The notes under the pieces were generated by a model, which saw only the letters and a program-made list of their open reading frames with translations, had not been told where the DNA came from and did not search any database. From positions 62,001 to 126,000 of the forward strand of contig NZ_JARUKW010000013.1 of assembly GCF_029688845.1 (NCBI RefSeq): DNA of 64,000 bases, read 5' to 3'. Origin of the DNA: Natronococcus sp. A-GB1 (lineage in GTDB: Archaea > Halobacteriota > Halobacteria > Halobacteriales > Natrialbaceae). Made by a program: the position numbers and the translations under genes. Below, in pieces: positions 1 through 7,298 of the stretch (within the stretch, counting starts at the first letter, position 1; each line of letters opens with the position of its first letter).

Positions 1-74
1 GCGATCGTCGTGCCTTCGATCTCGAACTCGTCTTCGACGGTCGAGACCTCTTTTACCGTAACGAGGATCTTCAT
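1..74 (-). CDS. etfB: Electron transfer flavoprotein beta subunit, N-terminal fragment (cut by window edge)
   Basis: Only the first 24 codons are inside the window; the gene continues beyond position 1. The peptide opens MKILVTVKEV and goes on with STVEDEFEIEG, which matches the conserved start of haloarchaeal EtfB/FixA. This is the cytoplasmic flavoprotein subunit that, with EtfA, takes electrons from acyl-CoA dehydrogenases and related enzymes. A second in-frame ATG lies one codon upstream (75-77); the inner ATG is preferred because family members usually begin M-K-I-L. The transposon begins about 75 bases upstream and is divergent, so it sits in the promoter side of this gene without breaking it. 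The call rests on the N-terminal motif alone. Confidence 0.8.
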   Translation of the reverse strand, partial: MKILVTVKEVSTVEDEFEIEGTTI

Positions 75-158
75 CATTTATCGATCGGACGCCCCTCCCG
101 TAAACGTTTTCGAAACACCGTGTCACGAACGACCAGTTGATACAGAACGATAGCGCAT

Positions 159-180
159 ACCCGCGTCTTCAGGCGCGGGT
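159..180. repeat. Left-end subterminal hairpin of the IS1341-type element
   Basis: The arms ACCCGCG (159-165) and CGCGGGT (174-180) are perfectly complementary and enclose an 8-base loop. Its place about 95 bases ahead of the first gene fits the subterminal palindrome that TnpA recognises at the left end of IS200/IS605 elements. The exact cleavage site cannot be read from one copy. Confidence 0.55.
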
Positions 181-273
181 CAAGCGGTAGGCATAGTAAA
201 CCAACCGCCGTATGACAGCAGTCCTGATTTCCCAATCACAGTGTTTAAGTTGATACAAAGTATAAACGCTGGT

Positions 274-420
274 ATGGAGGACCGCTTCGAAATCAACGGC
301 CACGAAGTAATCACAGGTGAGGTCAAACCCACCGGCAATGGAGCCCACGTCCTCGTACCCAAAGACTGGCGTGGCGCAGACGTCAAAATCGTCCGCACCA
401 GCCAGCCCAACGAAGACTAA
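274..420 (+). CDS. DUF2080-family transposon-associated protein
   Basis: A 48-aa protein, opening MEDRFEINGHEVI and ending in QPNED. It has the compact beta-rich pattern (AHVLVPKDWRG, then ADVKIVRT) of the small DUF2080 proteins that in haloarchaea almost always sit directly in front of tnpB in IS1341-type elements; the fold resembles AbrB/SpoVT-type swapped-hairpin DNA-binding proteins, but its role is not established. The stop codon at 418-420 is only three bases from the TnpB ATG, so the two are co-transcribed and probably translationally coupled. A TTTAAGT box at 244-250 lies about 27 bases before the ATG, which suggests a leaderless transcript. Confidence 0.8.
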   Translation: MEDRFEINGHEVITGEVKPTGNGAHVLVPKDWRGADVKIVRTSQPNED

Positions 421-423
421 CAC

Positions 424-1608
424 ATGAACCCTCTCACGGAGACCCTCACGCTCAAACTCGTCAATCCCAACACGCACAAAGAGCGGAAACTCCGTGAGAC
501 TCACGGCGAATACCAACTCGCCCTCCACGACGCATTCACCCAAGGCTGCGACACGCAATCCAAAGCCAACAACGTCGTCGTCAACTACGACCTCTCTGGA
601 TACGCGAAGAACGCACTGAAACAATACGTTCCCAACCTCCTCGACGACGACACGTACGGGGCAGAAGAACTCCAAGAAGGAGACCACCCCGTGCGATTCA
701 CAAACGAAGGGCCAACGCTCGACCACAAGCCACAGAACGCCATCGAATGGTACGTGAAAATCCCTCACCACGAGGATTACCACTTGTGGCTCCCCGCGCA
801 ACCTAAGTCGAATCAGCGGGAGTGGCTCGAAGCCTTGTATCGTGGGGACGCGGAGATGGGGGAGTGTCAACTCATCGGACAGGATGGCGAGTGGTATTTT
901 CACATGAGTGCGACGAGGATAGTCGAGCAGTCCAGTTCGGTGTCTGTTGAAGAGCAGACGCCGATTGGAGTAGATATCGGGGAAGCTTCGTTAGCTACGG
1001 TGTGTCACCGTACTGAGTGCGGCTCCCCGGCCAACCCAACACTCTGGAGCAGTGAAGGCAGAGAAGTCCGACGACTCCGCGAAACCTACTTCAGAGCCGT
1101 CAAACGACTCCAAGAGCGCGATAGCGAACGCCTTGCGGAAGAGTACGGCGACGAACTCTGGGCGCGAATCGACGATATCCTCCACACCGTGTCGAGTAAT
1201 ATCGTCGAATACGCCCAGCAGGTTAACAACCCCGTACTTGTCACTGAAGACTTGACGCACATCCGTGAGAACATGGATTACGGTCAATTCATGAACCGTC
1301 GATTGCACGGGTGGGCGTTTGCGAAACTCCACGCGCAGATATCGTACAAAGCGAAGGAACACGGTATCCCAGTGGAAACCGTGGACCCCGCGTACACGTC
1401 GAAGGAGTGTCACGCGTGCGGCGAGTATGGGTATCGCTTGCGACAGGCGGTGTTCAAGTGCTCGAACGCGGAGTGTTGGATTGGCGAGTATCAGGCGGAT
1501 TTAAACGCCGCACTCAACATCATCAGTAGATACTACGCCAGTTGTGAGAGCCATGTCCGAACAGATTCGGAGTTTTTATCCGACGAGAAGGTGGTGGCGA
1601 TGACATGA
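424..1608 (+). CDS. tnpB: TnpB RNA-guided nuclease (IS1341-type)
   Basis: A 394-aa protein of the size of haloarchaeal TnpB. The RuvC-like catalytic triad is complete: D184 in GVDIGEAS, E275 in VTEDLTH and D359 in YQADLNAA. A zinc ribbon is inserted before the last Asp with cysteines 329, 332, 346 and 351; the second pair is C-x4-C (CSNAEC) rather than the usual C-x2-C. Family members use an RNA made from the right end of the element to cut DNA next to a short motif, which retains the transposon after TnpA excision. The intact triad suggests an active nuclease. It follows the DUF2080 gene by three bases. The downstream 190 bases would hold the guide RNA scaffold. Confidence 0.92.
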   Translation: MNPLTETLTLKLVNPNTHKERKLRETHGEYQLALHDAFTQGCDTQSKANNVVVNYDLSGYAKNALKQYVPNLLDDDTYGAEELQEGDHPVRFTNEGPTLDHKPQNAIEWYVKIPHHEDYHLWLPAQPKSNQREWLEALYRGDAEMGECQLIGQDGEWYFHMSATRIVEQSSSVSVEEQTPIGVDIGEASLATVCHRTECGSPANPTLWSSEGREVRRLRETYFRAVKRLQERDSERLAEEYGDELWARIDDILHTVSSNIVEYAQQVNNPVLVTEDLTHIRENMDYGQFMNRRLHGWAFAKLHAQISYKAKEHGIPVETVDPAYTSKECHACGEYGYRLRQAVFKCSNAECWIGEYQADLNAALNIISRYYASCESHVRTDSEFLSDEKVVAMT

Positions 1609-1800
1609 CTGGCGACGGGGCGTGTTTGACCGTGCCACAAGACACTCACGCTGACACGAACTCTAGCATCCAGTGGTTAGGCTCTGCGGGGAGGGAGTGG
1701 ATGACGTGTGAGCGTATGCGTCTTGAAACCTTGAACGCGTAACAGCAGCGACGCGGAAATCCCATGGTGGGATTCCACGGCCTAAAGGCCGTGGAGGAGG
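1590..1800 (+). ncRNA. Candidate omega (reRNA) guide RNA at the right end of the tnpB element
   Basis: Inference from the TnpB family: the guide RNA is normally made from the end of tnpB to the right end of the element. Two adjacent perfect hairpins are seen: AATCCCA/TGGGATT with a 3-base loop (1758-1774) and CCACGGCC/GGCCGTGG with a TAAA loop (1775-1794). The guide would be the chromosomal sequence just after about 1800. The 5' border is not visible and is an estimate. Confidence 0.4.
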
Positions 1801-1937
1801 TCAATCGGCGTTCGTCCCACGAATTCCGCTCTCGTCGCGCACCCACCACACGCTCGGCGGACGAATCCCGTGGGAGACGGTCCCAGCCCGGATCTCGAGA
1901 CGGAAACGGTTTAACGGCGCCACCGGTAGTATACCGC

Positions 1938-2441
1938 ATGGCAGACTGTCCACTCGCTGATGACTGCCCGAGCTTCTCCGAGCGGATCTCGGGGATGGGC
2001 TGTCAACACTACGGCGATCGGGGTGGCAAGGAGTGGTGTAACCACTACAACCAGCCGATCCAGGATCTGAAGACCCAGCCCGTCAAACCCAGCGAGGAGG
2101 TCGTGGTCGACGTCGTCGACATGCACGAAAGCGGCGCCGGCGTCGGTCGCACCGAGGACGGCTTCATCGTGATGGTCGACGGCGTCCTGCCGGAGGCCCG
2201 AGCACGAGTCGAAATCACCCGAGTCCACAGCAACCACGCACGCGCGGAGAAACTCGAACTTCTGCCGATGGACGGCGAGGAGGACGACGAGGACGAGGAC
2301 GACGACAACGACGGCAACGACGGCGAGGGAGTCGACGACGATGACCGTGTTACCGACGACGACGAGACCGAGTCCAACGAGAGACACACCGCACCGAAGC
2401 GCGAGCGACTCGGTAGCCGCGAGAACTTCTGGGGCTCGTAG
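1938..2441 (+). CDS. TRAM-domain protein with N-terminal four-cysteine motif and acidic tail
   Basis: A 167-aa protein. Residues 1-40 hold four cysteines (C4, C10, C22, C34), a likely metal site. Residues about 48-112 form a TRAM domain (EEVVVDVVDMHESGAGVGR, then a DGFIVMVDGVLPEA-type strand pattern), a small beta-barrel that binds RNA and occurs in tRNA-modifying enzymes and stand-alone archaeal RNA-binding proteins. From about residue 113 the chain is almost only Asp/Glu. The frame stays open upstream to 1764, but that stretch is transposon right-end sequence, and the ATG at 1938 starts the conserved Cys-rich region. It probably acts as an RNA chaperone or RNA-binding factor; the target is unknown. 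Confidence 0.8.
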   Translation: MADCPLADDCPSFSERISGMGCQHYGDRGGKEWCNHYNQPIQDLKTQPVKPSEEVVVDVVDMHESGAGVGRTEDGFIVMVDGVLPEARARVEITRVHSNHARAEKLELLPMDGEEDDEDEDDDNDGNDGEGVDDDDRVTDDDETESNERHTAPKRERLGSRENFWGS

Positions 2442-2587
2442 TCCCCTCGAGTGGACAGTTTCAATTTCATTCGGACCACGGCACGGCTCGCGGACCGGTC
2501 TGCGACCGTGGAAGCTTTCATCCCGCCACCGGCTAGTAGCTCGTATGCCGACGCGAGCCCACCCGACTGCCAGCGGAGGGGATCGTC

Positions 2588-3046
2588 GTGATCGATGACG
2601 TCGCGACGGTCCTCGAGGAGATCGGTTTCGATCCCGAGAACAGCGTGTTGACCTACCGCCAGGCGCAGGTGCTCGCGTTACGCGAACGGGACGTCTCCCA
2701 GGCCGACATCGCCGACGCGCTGGGAACCTCGCGTGCTAACGTCTCCTCGATCGAGGCCAGCGCCCGAGAGAACGTCTCGAAGGCCAGTGAGACCGTCGCC
2801 TTCGCCGAGGCGCTTCAGGCCCCAGTCCGAGTTCGGGTTCCCGAGGGGACCGATCTCTACGACGTGCCACAACTCGTCTACGAGGCCTGCGACGAGGCCG
2901 GCGTCAAGGTCGACCACACCGCTCCGGACCTGATGAAGGTCGTCAGCGACGCCGCCGGATCCGCGATCACGGGCCGACAGGTGTCCGCGACGCTGACCGT
3001 CAGCGTCACCTCCGAGGGCGTCGTCCGGGTGCGCCATCAGGAGTGA
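2588..3046 (+). CDS. Tfx-family DNA-binding protein
   Basis: A 152-aa protein. Residues 20-60 are a helix-turn-helix (LTYRQAQVLALRERDVSQ, then ADIADALGTSRANVSSIE), and the C-terminal half (about 75-150) is the typical Tfx domain. The family was described from Methanothermobacter, where Tfx binds the promoter of a molybdenum formylmethanofuran dehydrogenase operon; haloarchaeal members have no firmly known target. The start is GTG at 2588, supported by a GGAGG at 2575-2579 eight bases upstream; an ATG at 2544 is in another frame. An SDR gene follows after 52 bases. The gene is likely autoregulated or a local regulator, but the sequence does not prove it. Confidence 0.85.
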   Translation: MIDDVATVLEEIGFDPENSVLTYRQAQVLALRERDVSQADIADALGTSRANVSSIEASARENVSKASETVAFAEALQAPVRVRVPEGTDLYDVPQLVYEACDEAGVKVDHTAPDLMKVVSDAAGSAITGRQVSATLTVSVTSEGVVRVRHQE

Positions 3047-3098
3047 TCGCAGTGCCGGAGTCCCGAGGGCTTTGTATCCGGACGACGTCGGTCGCGGT

Positions 3099-3884
3099 AT
3101 GGAACTGGATCTCGACGACACGACGGCGCTGGTGACGGCCTCCTCGAGCGGACTCGGGTTCGCGAGCGCACAGACGTTGGCCGAGGAGGGAGCGAACGTA
3201 ACGATCTGTGGCCGGGACGCCGAGCGACTCGAGGACGCCCGCGAGGAACTCGAGGAGACGGCCGCGGGCGAGGTGCTGGCCGTCGAGACCGACCTCACCG
3301 ATCCCGACCACGTCTCGCGACTGGTGAGCAAGACGGTCGAGACCTTCGGCGGGCTCGACCATCTCGTCACCTCAGCGGGCGGCCCGCCGAGCACGACCTT
3401 CCTCGAGACCAGCGAACAGCAGTGGTACCAGGCCTACGACCTGCTGGTGATGAGCGTCGTCTGGACGATCGAGGAGGCGCATCCACACTTGCGCGACTCC
3501 GAACACGGAGCGATCACCTGCATTACCTCCCGAACGGTCAGGGAGGTCGCCGACGGTCTGTTGCTGTCAAACTCCGTCCGGCGAGGCGTGATCGGCCTGG
3601 TGAAGACGGTCTCGCGGGAGTTTGCCCCCGAAGTCCGGGCCAACGCCGTTCTGCCGGGAACGATCGAGACGCCCCGAATCGAAGAGCTCGTCGACGCCCG
3701 CGTCGAGCGCAGCGAGTACGACGACTACGAGTCGGGACTGGTCGATCTCGCCGACGACATCCCGATGGATCGCATCGGCGACCCGCGAGAGTTGGGTGAG
3801 GTCGTGGCCTTCCTCTCGAGTCCGCGAGCGAGTTTCGTCAACGGCACCGAGGTGCCGATCGACGGCGGACTGCTGCGGAGTTAG
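3099..3884 (+). CDS. SDR-family oxidoreductase lacking the canonical YxxxK motif
   Basis: A 261-aa Rossmann-fold protein with the dinucleotide motif TASSSGLG near residues 13-20, CGRD after beta-2 and TSAGG in place of NNAG. The usual catalytic Y-x3-K is absent: after the serine in CITSRTV the chain reads LLLSNSVRRGVIG, so Tyr is replaced by Ser/Asn and Lys by Arg. A known SDR subfamily (3-oxoacyl-ACP-reductase-like) carries this SN-[AS]-VR variant, so it is probably not a dead gene, but the chemistry is unclear. The ATG at 3099 starts the conserved MELDLDD; an in-frame ATG at 3072 lies at the TATA-like TTTGTATC. C-terminal DGG motif is present. Confidence 0.85.
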   Translation: MELDLDDTTALVTASSSGLGFASAQTLAEEGANVTICGRDAERLEDAREELEETAAGEVLAVETDLTDPDHVSRLVSKTVETFGGLDHLVTSAGGPPSTTFLETSEQQWYQAYDLLVMSVVWTIEEAHPHLRDSEHGAITCITSRTVREVADGLLLSNSVRRGVIGLVKTVSREFAPEVRANAVLPGTIETPRIEELVDARVERSEYDDYESGLVDLADDIPMDRIGDPRELGEVVAFLSSPRASFVNGTEVPIDGGLLRS

Positions 3885-3905
3885 CTGAAAGAGAGGGCGC
3901 CAAGC

Positions 3906-3948
3906 CTCCGTCCTCAAGGAGTCGCCGAAGGAAACGAGTAGGGCGGAG
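3906..3948. repeat. Structured inverted repeat, probable orphan end of an IS1341-type element
   Basis: CTCCGTCCT (3906-3914) pairs with AGGGCGGAG (3940-3948) over nine positions with one G-U, enclosing 25 bases. It lies 21 bases after the SDR stop. The pattern of CTCCGTCCTCAAGGAG followed by GAGTAGGGCGGAG is, from memory, typical of left ends of haloarchaeal IS1341-group elements. No tnpB follows, so it would be a remnant or a non-autonomous derivative. It could equally serve as a transcript end. Confidence 0.35.
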
Positions 3949-4058
3949 TAGCTCACTATCGGGGGCTCGTCGGACCGCACTCCGAACAGCTGGACGAGGC
4001 GTTTACTCGACGGACCACTACCGCTACCGCTAAGAGTCAGTCCCCGCATTCACCGGCC

Positions 4059-5087
4059 GTGAGCGACCTCGGCAAGATCGATCGGCAGTTCTTCGAATCG
4101 CGGATCGCACCCAACCTCGGCGCCGAGCGCGACGACGTCGTCCTGGGGCCGAGTCACGGCGTCGACTTCGGCGTTATCGACGTCGGCGAGCGGGCGCTGG
4201 TGACCGCCACCGACCCCGTCTCGATCCTCCCCGCACTCGGCCTCGAGCGCGCCGCCCGATTCGCGCTCGATCTGATCCTCGCGGACGTCGCCGTCAGTGG
4301 AATCCCGCCCTCACACCTCTCGATCTGTTTTACGCTGCCGGAGACGATGAGCGACGAGGCGTTCGGAACCGTCTGGGAGACGATCCACGAGGAGTGTGCC
4401 GACCTCGGCGTCGCCGTCGTGACCGGCCACACCGCTCGCTACTCCGATCCCTCCCACCCCTGGATCGGTGCCGCGACCGCGATGGGCGTCGGCGACCACG
4501 CTGCCATCGTCCGTCCCGACGGCGCCCGCGAGGGCGATCGGCTGCTGCTGACGACCGGTCCCGCCGTCGAGTCCGTCGGGCTCCTGAGCACGCTCTTTCC
4601 CGAGGAGCTCGAGCTACCCGACGCCGTGATCGCCGACGCCCAGGAACGGCTCGAGGAGGTCCACTGCGTCCGGGACGCCCTCACCGCGGCCGCGGCGGGA
4701 CCCGTCCGAGCGATGCACGACGTCACCGAGGGCGGGCTGGCGGGCGCGCTAAACGAGATGGCCACGGGTGCGGGCGCGCGGTTCGAAATCGACCACGCCG
4801 CCGTCCCGATACGTCCCGGGGTCGCCGAAGTCTGTGCGCACCTCGAGATCGACCCCTGGGCGGCGACCAGCTGCGGCTCGCTCGTCATCGCCGTCGACCC
4901 CGCGGGCGTCGACGCGGTTCGCGAGGCACTCGAGGAGCGCGGCACCGTCGTGGCCGACATCGGGCGGGTCGAGGCGAGTTCCGACGGCGACGAAGGGAGC
5001 GTCCTCGCCGACGGCGAACGGCTCGAGCACCCGCGGGTCGATCCCTCGTGGGACGCCTACGCGAAGCTGGCTGATAGACGGACATAG
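4059..5087 (+). CDS. AIR synthase-related (PurM/HypE/ThiL-fold) protein
   Basis: A 342-aa protein of the PurM superfamily, with the N-terminal AIR-synthase domain (about 40-150, including the LILADVAVSGIPPSHL dimer/ATP region) and the C-terminal domain (about 165-320, MHDVTEGGLAGALNEMA). Members are HypE, ThiL, SelD and PurM; the MHDVTEGGL motif is closest to HypE-like stand-alone archaeal AIR-synthase proteins. Haloarchaea of this kind generally lack NiFe hydrogenases, so HypE function is unlikely and the substrate is unknown. The start is a GTG at 4059. It is the last gene before a convergent gap that holds the multi-hairpin repeat. Confidence 0.8.
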   Translation: MSDLGKIDRQFFESRIAPNLGAERDDVVLGPSHGVDFGVIDVGERALVTATDPVSILPALGLERAARFALDLILADVAVSGIPPSHLSICFTLPETMSDEAFGTVWETIHEECADLGVAVVTGHTARYSDPSHPWIGAATAMGVGDHAAIVRPDGAREGDRLLLTTGPAVESVGLLSTLFPEELELPDAVIADAQERLEEVHCVRDALTAAAAGPVRAMHDVTEGGLAGALNEMATGAGARFEIDHAAVPIRPGVAEVCAHLEIDPWAATSCGSLVIAVDPAGVDAVREALEERGTVVADIGRVEASSDGDEGSVLADGERLEHPRVDPSWDAYAKLADRRT

Positions 5088-5120
5088 CAGAGTTCCGCTC
5101 GAGAAAGTCGCGTGAAACAC

Positions 5121-5393
5121 GTGTTCTGTACAGACGAAGCCGATACCGTTGCGGTGCGGCTCAAGCACAGCACCCGCGAGCGACCATCGGGAGCGAGCGG
5201 TTTTTTAGCGTAGGTTTTTGGAGTCGAGTGGGACCGCTGGTCCCACTGACCATGCGAATAGTGCGAGACCAACGGTCTCGCATACCGTGTGAACGGACGC
5301 TGCGCGTCCGTGAACAGAGGGCGCTTCGCGCCCGTGAGCAGAGAGTGGTGAGCGAGCAACGCGAGCGAACCCGACGAGAAAAAGGTACGTCTG
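5121..5393 (+). repeat. Multi-hairpin dispersed repeat, copy 1
   Basis: A ~275-bp element with a near-identical second copy at 41601-41875. Its core has four perfect stems, each with a 3-base loop: AGTGGGACC/GGTCCCACT (5227-5247), TGCGAGACC/GGTCTCGCA (5262-5282), ACGGACGC/GCGTCCGT (5293-5311) and GGGCGC/GCGCCC (5319-5333). Ahead of them is a CCCGCGAGCGACC region and a T6 run; the end is marked by AAAAAGGTACGT. The left flank (5121-5175) is more diverged but still alignable. It fills the gap between two convergent genes (AIR-like and the small Cys protein). The short frames inside it on the minus strand look spurious. Function unknown. Confidence 0.85.
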
Positions 5394-5469
5394 CACGCGT
5401 TGCGTGACGAATCGACCGATTCCGAAACACGACTCCGACTGAACGAAGAACCCGTCTGCTCAACCCTTG

Positions 5470-5670
5470 CTAGGACTCGAGTTCCCGATCCGACTCCCGG
5501 AGCTCGCGTTGCTCGACTGAGTGACCGGTCTCGACGTAGTGGCGGATCATCACCTCGTTGAGTTCGCCGTCGTCGTCGTCGTCGACGCGACGGCTCCACT
5601 CACACTCCTCGCAGTACGCGATTGGCACATCCGGAGTTTCGAGTACGGGATCTTGAATTATCTGGTTCAA
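5470..5670 (-). CDS. Small acidic CxxC protein, haloarchaeal conserved hypothetical
   Basis: A 66-aa protein with one CEEC motif (residues 20-23, followed by EWSRRVDDDDD) and a conserved-looking GELNEVMIRHYVETGHS segment that could supply a His ligand (RHYVETGH). The size and C-x2-C...H-x5-H pattern suggest a single-metal zinc micro-domain. It reads away from the sulfatase at 5745, and the two starts are 74 bases apart. Its codon use and acidity match real haloarchaeal genes. No function can be given. Confidence 0.6.
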   Translation of the reverse strand: MNQIIQDPVLETPDVPIAYCEECEWSRRVDDDDDGELNEVMIRHYVETGHSVEQRELRESDRELES

Positions 5671-5744
5671 TCCCGTGAATTACGGGAGCAGTTTCCCGGG
5701 ACTCGAGGACCACCGTTAACTGCGCGCTCGCCGTACGACGCCCG

Positions 5745-7202
5745 ATGCCAGACGCCGACGGTCGTCCGAACGTGTTGTTCGTCCTCACCGATCAGGAGCG
5801 CTACGACTACTCCGCGCCCGACGGCCCGTCCGTCGAGACACCCACGATGGATCGGCTCTCGGACGAGGGGATGCGTTTCGAGCGGGCCGTTACTCCGATC
5901 AGCATCTGTACGAGCGCTCGGGCCTCTCTCCTGACGGGGCTGTTCCCCCACGGTCACGGGATGCTGAACAACAGCCACGAGGCCGACGCGATTCGGGCGA
6001 ACCTGCCGGCGGAGCTGCCGACGTTCTCCGAGCTGCTCGCCGAGTCGGGGTACGAGCTCACCTACACGGGCAAGTGGCACGTCGGCGACGACCAGACGCC
6101 CGAGGACTTCGGTTTCTCGTATCTGGGCGGCAGCGACGTACATCACGACGACATCGACGAGGCGTTCCGCGAGTACCGCGAGGAGCGCGGGACCCCCCTC
6201 GAGGAGACCGAGCTCGAGGACGAGATCTATACCCGCGGCGGCGAGGAGTCAGGAACCTTCGTCGCCGCGACGACGCCCGTCGACGTCGAGAACACCCGAG
6301 CCTACTTCCTCGCCGAGCGGACGATCGACGCGATCGAGGCCCACGCCGAGGACGACCGCGAGGAGCCGTTCTTCCACCGGGCGGACTTCTACAGCCCCCA
6401 CCACCCCTACGTCGTCCCCGAGCCGTACGCCTCGATGTACGACCCAGCAGAGATCGACCGCCCCGACAGCTACGCCGAGACGTTCGACGGGAAACCCCGA
6501 GTTCACGAGAACTTCCTGCACTACCGCGGCGTCGCCGACTTTGACTGGGAGACCTGGGCCGAGGCGGTCGCGAAGTACCGCGGGTTCGTGACCATGATCG
6601 ACGACCAGCTCGAGCGGATCCTCGACGTCCTCGAGGATCACGGACTCGAGGCGGAGACCGCGGTGGTCCACGCCTCGGATCACGGCGACTTCGTCGGCGG
6701 CCACCGCCAGTTCAACAAGGGGCCGCTGATGTACGACGACACCTACCGGATCCCATTGCAGGTGCGCTGGCCGGGCGTCGTCGATCCCGGCACGGTTTGT
6801 GAGGACCCCGTCCACCTCCACGATCTGGCCGCGACCTTCCTCGAGATGAGTGGTCTCGAGATTCCGGAGTCGTTCCACTCGCAGAGCCTCGTTCCCCTGC
6901 TCGAGGGCGAGGATCCCGAGGAGCGCCCCGACTCCGTCTTCGCGCAGTACCACGGCGACGAGTTCGGGCTCTACACCCAGCGGATGGTCAGAACGAGGCG
7001 GTACAAGTACGTCTACAACGGCCCCGATATCGACGAACTGTACGATCTCGAGGGCGATCCCGCCGAGCTGCAGAACCTGATCGACCACCCCGGCTACGCC
7101 GACGTTCGCGAGGCGATGCGGGAGCGACTGGTTGACTGGATGAACCGGACCGACGACCCGAACCGGAAGTGGGTGCCGGACGTCCTACGAGAACGGGACT
7201 AA
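5745..7202 (+). CDS. Sulfatase family protein (arylsulfatase/alkaline phosphatase superfamily)
   Basis: A 485-aa cytoplasmic-looking sulfatase without signal peptide. The N-terminal metal site is in NVLFVLTDQERYD. The formylglycine site reads ICTSARASLLTG, so C55 is present with T-S-A-R after it; the classic C-x-P-x-R has Ser in place of Pro. TGKWHVG (Lys/His site) and ASDHGDFVGGH (Asp/His metal ligands) are intact. Sulfatases hydrolyse sulfate esters and need conversion of this Cys to formylglycine; no maturase gene is in the window. The ATG at 5745 directly precedes the conserved domain. It is divergent from the small CxxC gene. Confidence 0.85.
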   Translation: MPDADGRPNVLFVLTDQERYDYSAPDGPSVETPTMDRLSDEGMRFERAVTPISICTSARASLLTGLFPHGHGMLNNSHEADAIRANLPAELPTFSELLAESGYELTYTGKWHVGDDQTPEDFGFSYLGGSDVHHDDIDEAFREYREERGTPLEETELEDEIYTRGGEESGTFVAATTPVDVENTRAYFLAERTIDAIEAHAEDDREEPFFHRADFYSPHHPYVVPEPYASMYDPAEIDRPDSYAETFDGKPRVHENFLHYRGVADFDWETWAEAVAKYRGFVTMIDDQLERILDVLEDHGLEAETAVVHASDHGDFVGGHRQFNKGPLMYDDTYRIPLQVRWPGVVDPGTVCEDPVHLHDLAATFLEMSGLEIPESFHSQSLVPLLEGEDPEERPDSVFAQYHGDEFGLYTQRMVRTRRYKYVYNGPDIDELYDLEGDPAELQNLIDHPGYADVREAMRERLVDWMNRTDDPNRKWVPDVLRERD

Positions 7203-7298
7203 CAGGACCTATCGCCCAACCCGGAAGCGTACGTTTACGGTCTCGAGGCCGGTAGGCACGCCCATGACCGACGGACCGATCGCGACGGAGGGGAACCG

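Larger units (their letters stand above)
150..1800 (+). mobile_element. IS1341-type (IS200/IS605 superfamily) insertion sequence with DUF2080 gene and tnpB
   Basis: The unit consists of a left-end hairpin (159-180), a 48-aa DUF2080-type protein (274-420), TnpB (424-1608) and two hairpins at the right end (1758-1794). There is no TnpA (Y1 transposase) gene, so this is an IS1341-type element that would need a TnpA from elsewhere in the genome to move. There are no terminal inverted repeats or target duplication, as expected for this superfamily; the outer borders are therefore estimates. It lies between etfB and the TRAM gene and interrupts neither. All open frames are intact, so the element looks young or still under selection. 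Confidence 0.85.

Noticed and set aside
5121-5393. Interpretation of the hairpin series as a CRISPR array
   Set aside because: The stems differ from one another in sequence and there are no regular direct repeats with equal spacers. No cas genes are in the window.
5161-5463. Short minus-strand frames inside the multi-hairpin repeat (also 41560-41823)
   Set aside because: The translations consist of Ser/Arg-rich hairpin arms and differ between copies mainly by structure-neutral changes; the conservation is at RNA/DNA-structure level, not protein level.
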